This document shows positions 1-5,683 of a stretch of DNA of 9,079 nt, piece after piece. The notes beneath the pieces were generated by a model. The model was not told where the DNA came from, did not search any database, and worked only from the letters and a program-made list of their open reading frames with translations. Position numbers and translations under genes: made by a program. Origin of the DNA: an uncultured Ruminococcus sp. (GTDB lineage Bacteria > Bacillota > Clostridia > Oscillospirales > Ruminococcaceae); NCBI GenBank assembly GCA_947174085.1, contig CAMWHN010000074.1:1-9079 (forward strand), written 5' to 3'. Every line of letters starts with the position of its first letter. Position 1 is the stretch's first letter.

Positions 1-1
1 A

Positions 2-355
2 ATCTATAATAGTACCAATGCCAAATAATCCGCCTGTGAATAAATATAATAACCCTGTGCCGATTTTTCCAGTATAAAACCTATGCAGTCCGTTAAGTCC
101 AATAAAACCTACCAAACAAAGCAAAAGTGTAGGAGTTTTATAATGTTGAACAGATGTAGCAGGAACGACAGGCATAGCATTTTGTTGTGCCGGAAGTTGT
201 GAAAAATTATTTTTAATAAGCGCATTTTGATTCATGTTTCTATGATTCATAGTGGGCAATGGGGGCGGAATGGGTGTTGGTTCGTCTACACGACAACGAC
301 AATAAGGACATATTTTTTCGTCAGTTAAAGCTGCTCCGCAATGTGTACAAGTCAT
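2..355 (-). CDS. Zinc-ribbon and TM2-domain membrane protein, C-terminus beyond window
   Basis: The first 118 codons of a gene that runs off the left edge are present. The ATG at 355-353 is preceded by AAAGGAGGA (364-372; AGGAGG core 9 nt from the start). The N-terminus is a short zinc ribbon with two CxxC pairs (C3/C6 and C16/C19, plus C21). A flexible Pro/Asn/Gln-rich linker (about residues 24-70) follows. From about residue 75 comes a TM2 domain: hydrophobic segment 76-90, the motif HRFYTGK at 91-97, then a second hydrophobic segment rich in Gly and Leu to residue 117. TM2 proteins are small two-helix membrane proteins of unclear biochemical function in bacteria; the ribbon probably lies in the cytoplasm. 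Only the end of the TM2 domain is missing here. The gene begins 20 nt after the stop of the GTPase-nuclease gene with no terminator between, so co-transcription is likely. No specific function can be assigned. Confidence 0.85.
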   Translation of the reverse strand, partial: MTCTHCGAALTDEKICPYCRCRVDEPTPIPPPLPTMNHRNMNQNALIKNNFSQLPAQQNAMPVVPATSVQHYKTPTLLLCLVGFIGLNGLHRFYTGKIGTGLLYLFTGGLFGIGTIID

Positions 356-375
356 AAAAAAATTCCTCCTTTGAT

Positions 376-2955
376 TTAAGATTTTAAATATTCTTGCATT
401 TGTATTTCTATCATATCGACTTCGTGCAGAAGTTCTTCCGCAGACATTCTGTAAGCACCATTCCCAAGAATAATAATTTGCTCCATGCCGTCAGAAGTTG
501 CAACTCTCACACGATGGTCACGGCTCAATTCATGTGTGACACGTTCAATATAAGTATCTGCTGTTTCAGCTTCTTTTGTATAAACAATGCTAATATCACC
601 AATTTGTTCTACACTGCCAGTGTTATTTTTTACTTTATAAGCATCAAATACAATAATTAATTTACATTGTCGCATACCCTGATAATTACTTAATTTCTGA
701 ATTAATTTAGCTCTAGCCATATCTAAGCTTTTATCAGCAATTTTTTTCAGTTCTTGCCAAGCAAAAATAATATTATAGCCGTCTACTAGTAAATATTCTG
801 ATGTTTTTGGCATTGGCTTTGTTTTTACAGATTTTGAATATTCTGGAGAATTATTTTTTTTTGTGTGTAATACATGCTGTTTATCACGTTTATCATGATT
901 AATTTTGCCATAAGTTTTTTCAAAAATTTTTGTTAATTCTTCGTCTTGTTCAAGACTTCCAGTATATACTTGCCTGACAGGTTTTACAGGTTCAGAAATT
1001 TTTAATTCTGCCTGTGTTTTTAAATAATTTTCTGTATGCATATAATTATGAACATCATGCCATTTGACAAGAAATCCTGCACCATGAGAACAAAAAACAG
1101 AGTCTGGTGAATTATCTAAATCTGCTTCTGGATTATAATTATATTTTGCAATTACTTCTTCTGGATTGGCACAAGGCGCATAGCCACAGGGCATACAAGT
1201 TAATTTTCCTCTGCCTTTGGTATATTCCATAACATTTGTGCGGTATAGCATCATAACAGTTGCAGGAGCTTTGCCCTCTAAAATAGAAATATCGCCCTGT
1301 AATTCTGGTTGTGATAGTTCTGCGCCTTTGCATTGCAAATCTGTAATTGCTCTGCCAATGCAATTAGAAGGTACTTCCAGTTTAAATTGATAATAAGGCT
1401 CTAATAAAATACTTTCTGCTTGCATCAGACCTTGCCGAATTGCCCGATAAGTTGCCTGTCTGAAATCTCCACCCTCTGTATGCTTTTTATGTGCTTTTCC
1501 AGAAACAAGTGTAATTTTCATATCTGTAATTGGCGAACCAGTCAGCACACCAAGATGTTGTTTTTCAGCAAAATGCGATAAAATTAATCTTTGCCAGTTT
1601 CTATCAAGCACATCTTCACGGCAAATACTGGAAAATTGTAAACCAGTTCCGGCTTTTGCAGGTTCTAATAATACTCTCACTTCGGCATAGTGTTTTAATG
1701 GCTCATAATGTCCCATGCCTTCAATTTTATTTTTAATCGTTTCTTTATAGACAACGCCACCAGACTGAAATTCTACTTGCATTTGAAATCGTTCTTTTAG
1801 AATATGCTGTAATACAGCTAATTGAATTTCGCCCATTAATAACACATGAATTTCTTGTAACTGACTAGAAAAACTAACATGTAATTGCGGGTCTTCCTGT
1901 TCTAATTTTCTTAACGCTATCAAAGCCGTATGTACAGAGATATCAGCCGGCAGTATCACAGAATATTGCAGAATAGGCTCTAAAATAGGATTTTCAGAAT
2001 TTTGTTCTATGCCGAAACCCTCGCCGGAATAAGCTTGTGTCAATCCAGTAACAGCACAGACAGAGCCTTGTAATACTTCTTCTACGGGCTGAAATTTTGC
2101 ACCAGAATAAATTCTAATCTGACTAATTTTTTCCTGCCATTCTGTACCGTCCGGAGAAATGCCGTTTAGTATATCTCGTACATGCAGAACACCGCCTGTA
2201 ATTTTCAAATATGTTAATTTTTTACCCTGTTCGTCTTCAGCAATTTTATAAACTTTCGCCCCAAAACTTTTACGTTCTGGCAAGGCAAGTGTAAAATTCT
2301 GCAATAATTCTAAAAATTCTGCAATGCCCTGTAATTTCAAAGCTGAACCAAACCAACACGGAAAAATATGCCTTTGTAAAATTGCCTGTGCAATTGTTTC
2401 TGATTCTGCTGTGCCTGTTTCTAGTACTTGTTCCATAAGTAATTCATCACAAGAGCCGAGTGTTTCAAAAAATTCAGAATCTTGTCTTGAGAAATCAATA
2501 CAGCATGAATCTAAATTTTCTAGTAATTCAGCCATAATTTCAGAATTATTTTTTAAAGCCAAATCCATTTTATTAATAAATACAAATACTGGCACATGAC
2601 TATGCTGTAATAATTTCCAAAGCGTTTCAGTATGACTTTGAATGCCCTCTGAACCGCTAATCACTAAAATTGCATAATCTAATACTTGCAAAGTACGTTC
2701 CATTTCGGCAGAAAAATCTACATGCCCGGGAGTATCTAATAATATAAATTCTGTATCAGACAAATGCAATTGTGCCTGTTTAGAAAAAATTGTAATTCCT
2801 CGTTCACGTTCTAATTTATCTGTATCAAGAAAAGCGTTTTTATGGTCAACACGTCCTAATTTTCTAAGCTCTCCGGCAGTATATAGCAAAGCTTCTGAAA
2901 GGGTTGTTTTGCCAGAATCTACATGTGCTAAAATACCAATTGTGAGCCGTTTCAC
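376..2955 (-). CDS. Tet(M)/EF-G-like ribosomal GTPase fused to a C-terminal Rae1/YacP-type NYN ribonuclease domain
   Basis: 859 codons; the start is GTG (2955-2953) with AAAGGAGT 9 nt upstream. Residues 1-220 are a translational GTPase G domain: P-loop AHVDSGKT (10-17), RGITI switch I (52-56), DTPGHVD switch II (74-80), NKMD (128-131), GSA (203-205). EF-G-like domains II-V follow; domain IV carries the family motif TEGGDFRQATYRAIRQGL (493-510). Residues 587-635 form a Cys/His-containing extension. A Lys-rich, probably disordered linker (about 660-718) leads to a NYN domain (720-859) that matches B. subtilis YacP/Rae1 throughout: LLVDGYN (722-728), FDAY (770-773), TKEAETAD (793-800), ATSD (819-822), and the SAEELLHEV tail. 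Tet(M)-type proteins release tetracycline from the ribosomal A site, and Rae1 cuts A-site mRNA. The fusion probably acts on the ribosome in the cytoplasm as a rescue, quality-control or mRNA-decay factor. Automatic annotation may call it tetracycline resistance, which the sequence does not establish. The domain calls are firm; the cellular role is inferred. Confidence 0.93.
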   Translation of the reverse strand: MKRLTIGILAHVDSGKTTLSEALLYTAGELRKLGRVDHKNAFLDTDKLERERGITIFSKQAQLHLSDTEFILLDTPGHVDFSAEMERTLQVLDYAILVISGSEGIQSHTETLWKLLQHSHVPVFVFINKMDLALKNNSEIMAELLENLDSCCIDFSRQDSEFFETLGSCDELLMEQVLETGTAESETIAQAILQRHIFPCWFGSALKLQGIAEFLELLQNFTLALPERKSFGAKVYKIAEDEQGKKLTYLKITGGVLHVRDILNGISPDGTEWQEKISQIRIYSGAKFQPVEEVLQGSVCAVTGLTQAYSGEGFGIEQNSENPILEPILQYSVILPADISVHTALIALRKLEQEDPQLHVSFSSQLQEIHVLLMGEIQLAVLQHILKERFQMQVEFQSGGVVYKETIKNKIEGMGHYEPLKHYAEVRVLLEPAKAGTGLQFSSICREDVLDRNWQRLILSHFAEKQHLGVLTGSPITDMKITLVSGKAHKKHTEGGDFRQATYRAIRQGLMQAESILLEPYYQFKLEVPSNCIGRAITDLQCKGAELSQPELQGDISILEGKAPATVMMLYRTNVMEYTKGRGKLTCMPCGYAPCANPEEVIAKYNYNPEADLDNSPDSVFCSHGAGFLVKWHDVHNYMHTENYLKTQAELKISEPVKPVRQVYTGSLEQDEELTKIFEKTYGKINHDKRDKQHVLHTKKNNSPEYSKSVKTKPMPKTSEYLLVDGYNIIFAWQELKKIADKSLDMARAKLIQKLSNYQGMRQCKLIIVFDAYKVKNNTGSVEQIGDISIVYTKEAETADTYIERVTHELSRDHRVRVATSDGMEQIIILGNGAYRMSAEELLHEVDMIEIQMQEYLKS
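854..862 (-). repeat. A9 homopolymer in the linker of the GTPase-nuclease gene
   Basis: The coding strand reads ACA-AAA-AAA-AAT (codons 698-701), with nine consecutive A residues in the linker between the GTPase and the NYN domain. One extra A gives AAA-TAA, an immediate stop and a 701-residue product. One A fewer gives a 709-residue product ending at a TGTAA stop. Both products keep the GTPase and lose the nuclease. This is read directly from the sequence; whether slippage occurs is unknown. Confidence 0.6.
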
Positions 2956-2963
2956 AGCAAATC

Positions 2964-2971
2964 ACTCCTTT
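2964..2971 (-). promoter_or_regulatory. Ribosome binding site deciding the GTG start of the GTPase-nuclease gene
   Basis: AAAGGAGT on the minus strand has its GGAG core 9 nt upstream of GTG at 2955-2953. The following codons (KRLTIGILAHVDSGKT) align with the conserved N-terminus of Tet(M)/EF-G proteins, so the GTG start is well supported. Confidence 0.85.
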
Positions 2972-3002
2972 CTGATTTATAATCTAAATAATAACTATAT
3001 TT

Positions 3003-3031
3003 ATTATAGCACAAAATTTATTTCATTGCAA
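3003..3031 (-). promoter_or_regulatory. Sigma-A promoter of the GTPase-nuclease / TM2 unit
   Basis: On the minus strand the -35 box is TTGCAA (3031-3026), the spacer is exactly 17 bp, and the -10 box is a perfect TATAAT (3008-3003) preceded by TGC, an extended -10. Transcription should begin near 2996, giving a leader of about 40 nt. That is too short for the leader-peptide attenuator found ahead of tet(M). The -35 box lies 19 nt beyond the glgA terminator, so this gene has its own transcription start. Confidence 0.85.
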
Positions 3032-3048
3032 GAAATTTCTCATGAAAT
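3020..3048. promoter_or_regulatory. Inverted repeats over the -35 box (candidate operator)
   Basis: Arms ATTTCAT (3020-3026) and ATGAAAT (3042-3048) form a 7-bp inverted repeat around a 15-nt centre. Inside it lies a perfect 10-bp palindrome AGAAATTTCT (3031-3040) with a different centre. The left arm touches the -35 box, a usual position for a repressor site. In such AT-rich DNA, palindromes of this length can arise by chance, so this is tentative. Confidence 0.25.
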
Positions 3049-3049
3049 T

Positions 3050-3080
3050 AAAAAAAAGCCCTGTGAAAACAGAGCTTTTT
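3050..3080 (-). terminator. Intrinsic terminator of the glgBCDA operon
   Basis: The minus-strand RNA folds into GCUCUGU-UUUC-ACAGGGC (seven pairs, one a U-G wobble), flanked by A5 that pairs with the start of a U8 tract (3057-3050). It begins 6 nt after the glgA stop codon. The wobble pair forms only in the minus-strand transcript (it would be a C-A mismatch on the other strand), which supports the assigned direction. Confidence 0.92.
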
Positions 3081-3086
3081 ATATAA

Positions 3087-4520
3087 TTAATTATTTTTAT
3101 TATTATCTCCGCATAATTCTTTATATAAAGCAATATAAGAATCCGCAGAAGAATCCCAACTATAATCACTTTTCATGGCACGTTTCACCAGAGCTTTCCA
3201 AGCTTTTTTGTCATCATAACAAGCTTTTGCTCTTGCACAGGCATCTAGCATATCATGTGCGTTATAAGTCTTAAATGTAAATCCGTTACCAGCTTCTAAC
3301 GTACTATCTTTGACAGAATCACGCAAACCGCCTGTTTCACGAACAATGGGAGCTGTTCCATAACGCATAGAAATCATTTGTGCCAATCCGCAAGGCTCAC
3401 TCTGAGACGGCATCAAGAACATATCTGCACCGGCATAAATTTTCTTTGCCAAATCCGGATAAAATCCCAGAGTAACACTGACTTTATCAGGATAGCGGAA
3501 TTGCATTTCAGAAAAGAAATCTTCATAAATTTTTTCGCCACTGCCCAGAATTGCAAATTTATAGCCGAGTTTTAAAATATCTTCAAATACATAGCGAATT
3601 AAATCAATGCCCTTATGTGATACAAATCTTGTCACAATGCCAATGATTGGTTCATCACCCTCTTGTAATGCCAATTCAGACAGCAATGCTTCTTTACAAG
3701 CTTTTTTACCAGATGGCTTTGTAGCACTGAAATTTTTGGCAATTAATTCATCAGTTTCAGGGTTATAAAGATTTGTATCAATGCCGTTTAAAATACCAGA
3801 GAGTTTATATTGCTTATTTACAAGAATCCTGTCTAATCCATGTGCATAATATGCGTCTAAGATTTCCCATGCATAGCTTGGGCTAACGGTTGTAATTTTA
3901 TCTGCGGCTTCAATTGCGCCTTTCATCATGTTAATTGCGCCGTCATATTCTAAAATTCCCATATGATACAATGGAATCCCCATGACTTCATTCAGAACTT
4001 CTCTGCCGTAATTGCCCTGATACTGAATATTATGAATCGTAAAAATATTTTTAATATTTTGATAGCCCTGCTGATATTTATAAAATACTTGATAAAATAC
4101 AGAAATTAATGCAGTTTGCCAGTCATTTGCATGAATAATATCCGGTGTGAAATCAATACAACGTAACATTTCCAGAACCGCTCTGGAGAAAAATACAAAT
4201 CTTTCACAGTCGTCATAAAAGCCATAGAGACCATCACGACCGAAATAATATTCATTGTCAATAAAATAATAAGTAACACCATTCCAGATAGCTGTAAAAA
4301 TACCACAATATTGTTTTCGCCAAGAGACATCTACTGTAATATTTGTTAAAAACGTCATTTGCGCACGAAGCTCTGGACGAATAGATTTATACAACGGAAT
4401 CACAACACGACATTCATGACCTTTGTTGCGAATCGCATACGGAAGCGAACCTATTACATCTGCCAAACCACCAGAGGCGGCAAAAGGTACAGCCTCACTT
4501 GCGGCAAACAGTATATTCAA
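3087..4520 (-). CDS. glgA: Glycogen synthase (ADP-glucose type, GT5)
   Basis: 477 codons, full length for bacterial GlgA. It transfers glucose from ADP-glucose to the non-reducing end of alpha-1,4-glucan in the cytoplasm. The GT-B fold is seen as an N-terminal half with HANDWQTAL (130-138) and TIHNIQYQG (161-169), then NGID (245-248), RFVSHKG (298-304, the phosphate-contacting Arg and Lys), and the C-terminal SEPCGLAQM (374-382) and RETGGLRDSV (394-403). The start is TTG at 4520-4518, giving the canonical N-terminus MNILFAASE; AAAGGTGA lies 7 nt upstream. The gene begins 20 nt after glgD and is the last gene before the terminator. The N-terminal nucleotide-sugar loop, KTGGL in Escherichia coli, reads ASGGL (15-19), so the lysine is replaced by alanine. 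I believe related clostridial enzymes share this variant, but it could affect substrate affinity. The family call is certain. Confidence 0.97.
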   Translation of the reverse strand: MNILFAASEAVPFAASGGLADVIGSLPYAIRNKGHECRVVIPLYKSIRPELRAQMTFLTNITVDVSWRKQYCGIFTAIWNGVTYYFIDNEYYFGRDGLYGFYDDCERFVFFSRAVLEMLRCIDFTPDIIHANDWQTALISVFYQVFYKYQQGYQNIKNIFTIHNIQYQGNYGREVLNEVMGIPLYHMGILEYDGAINMMKGAIEAADKITTVSPSYAWEILDAYYAHGLDRILVNKQYKLSGILNGIDTNLYNPETDELIAKNFSATKPSGKKACKEALLSELALQEGDEPIIGIVTRFVSHKGIDLIRYVFEDILKLGYKFAILGSGEKIYEDFFSEMQFRYPDKVSVTLGFYPDLAKKIYAGADMFLMPSQSEPCGLAQMISMRYGTAPIVRETGGLRDSVKDSTLEAGNGFTFKTYNAHDMLDACARAKACYDDKKAWKALVKRAMKSDYSWDSSADSYIALYKELCGDNNKNN

Positions 4521-4526
4521 AATAAA

Positions 4527-4534
4527 TCACCTTT
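4527..4534 (-). promoter_or_regulatory. Ribosome binding site deciding the TTG start of glgA
   Basis: AAAGGTGA on the minus strand lies in the 20-nt glgD-glgA gap, 7 nt (from AAGGTG) before TTG at 4520-4518. It is a weaker match to the anti-SD than the AGGAGG sites of glgB, glgC and glgD, so glgA is likely the least efficiently initiated gene of the operon. Confidence 0.7.
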
Positions 4535-4540
4535 CTGTAA

Positions 4541-5668
4541 TTAAAGCTTAGCATTCTTACCGATATAAACAGGATAACTGTCAGAACCTGTTAAAATACG
4601 ACCATCTTCTGTTGTGACATTCTTGTCCATAATGACATCTGTTAATGAACAATCTGCACCAATATTCGTACCTTGCATAAGAATGCAATTTTTCACAGTA
4701 CTGCCCTTGCCGACTTTAACACCTCTGAATAAAATACTATTTTCAACAGTACCCTCAATAATGCAGCCGTCTGCAATCAGAGAATTGCTAACTTTGGATT
4801 CTAAGCCGTATTTTACAGGACCATTGTCACCAGTTTTTGTATAAATTGGTGCATCAGACTGGAATAAAGCCGTTCTGTTTTCTGGTTTCAGTAATGCTAA
4901 ATTTGCTTCAAAATAATGCTTTTTGCTATCAATTCTGCTGAAATAGCCATCAAATTCATAGCCCATAATTTTAAATTCTTTTACTTTCGGCTGTAAGCAA
5001 TCTAACACTAAACTATATTGATTTTTGCTAGCAGCGTCTTTTACGAGTTTGCGCAGGAAATCTTTTTTTACAACAAACATGTCTAAGCTAATATTGCACT
5101 CGCCAGAAATTGGTGGGTCAATTAAAATTGCAGTTACTCTATTATTTTCATCAAGTTCTAATACATCAACGGCTGTAGATTCTTCATTATTATAATTATA
5201 TTTTCCGTAAACAACCGTAATATCAGCTTCAGTTTGAATATGCTGTTTCAGAACTTTTTCAAAATTAATATTCGCAACGTAATCACAGTCTGTCATGACA
5301 ATATAATCACATTTGCAACCTTCTACATAATTCCAGACATTATTTAACGCTTCCAGACGACCTCTGTAAACGCCATCTCCAGAATTTTGACTAAACGGAG
5401 GTAATAAATGCAAACCGCCTTTTTTTCTTGCTAAATCCCATTCACTGCCTGTGCCAAGATGGTCAAGCAAAGAACCATAATTAGATTTTGTAATCACACC
5501 AACTTGTGTAATACCGGAATTTACCATATTAGACAACGGAAAATCAATCAAGCGATATCTACCGCCGAACATGATAGAACCCATTGTTCTTTGTTTTGTT
5601 AATTCAATTACGGCTGAATCATGCAGACTTGCAAAAATCATACCGAGTACATTTGTATTGACACTCAT
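4541..5668 (-). CDS. glgD: ADP-glucose pyrophosphorylase-like regulatory subunit GlgD
   Basis: 375 codons, starting with ATG at 5668-5666. AGGAGG (5684-5679) touches the glgC stop codon and lies 10 nt before the start. The protein is a GlgC paralogue: a nucleotidyltransferase domain (1 to about 265), then left-handed beta-helix hexapeptide repeats (about 285-350, e.g. SNSLIADGCIIEGTVENS). The shared core FGGRYRLIDFPLSN (34-47) is kept, but catalytic motifs are lost. The GGxGxRL phosphate-binding loop is replaced by FASLHDSAV (12-20), GGDHIYKMDY by MTDCDYVANI (125-134), and the glucose-1-phosphate lysine motif FTEKP by LIDPP (182-186). It is therefore probably inactive alone and works as a partner that raises GlgC activity in a GlgC/GlgD heterotetramer, as known for Firmicutes. 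It sits directly between glgC and glgA. Confidence is high. Confidence 0.96.
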   Translation of the reverse strand: MSVNTNVLGMIFASLHDSAVIELTKQRTMGSIMFGGRYRLIDFPLSNMVNSGITQVGVITKSNYGSLLDHLGTGSEWDLARKKGGLHLLPPFSQNSGDGVYRGRLEALNNVWNYVEGCKCDYIVMTDCDYVANINFEKVLKQHIQTEADITVVYGKYNYNNEESTAVDVLELDENNRVTAILIDPPISGECNISLDMFVVKKDFLRKLVKDAASKNQYSLVLDCLQPKVKEFKIMGYEFDGYFSRIDSKKHYFEANLALLKPENRTALFQSDAPIYTKTGDNGPVKYGLESKVSNSLIADGCIIEGTVENSILFRGVKVGKGSTVKNCILMQGTNIGADCSLTDVIMDKNVTTEDGRILTGSDSYPVYIGKNAKL

Positions 5669-5683
5669 TTTAAATTAGCCTCC

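Noticed and set aside
2324..2599. A plus-strand open frame of 91 codons inside the GTPase gene, and similar ones at 5621-5896, 6909-7154, 7767-7991 and 8654-8902
   Set aside because: They are antisense shadows of conserved coding sequence with no family resemblance.
2956..2996. A tet(M)-like leader peptide and attenuator ahead of the GTPase gene
   Set aside because: The promoter leaves only about 40 nt of leader, with no leader ORF and no terminator/antiterminator pair.
3050..3080. The glgA terminator as a bidirectional terminator for a convergent gene
   Set aside because: There is no plus-strand gene, and the U-G wobble of the minus-strand RNA becomes a C-A mismatch on the plus strand.
2909..3274. 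A 121-codon plus-strand open frame spanning the glgA 3' end, terminator and promoter
   Set aside because: It overlaps two certain genes and their intergenic signals, has low-complexity AT-rich composition and no recognisable domain.
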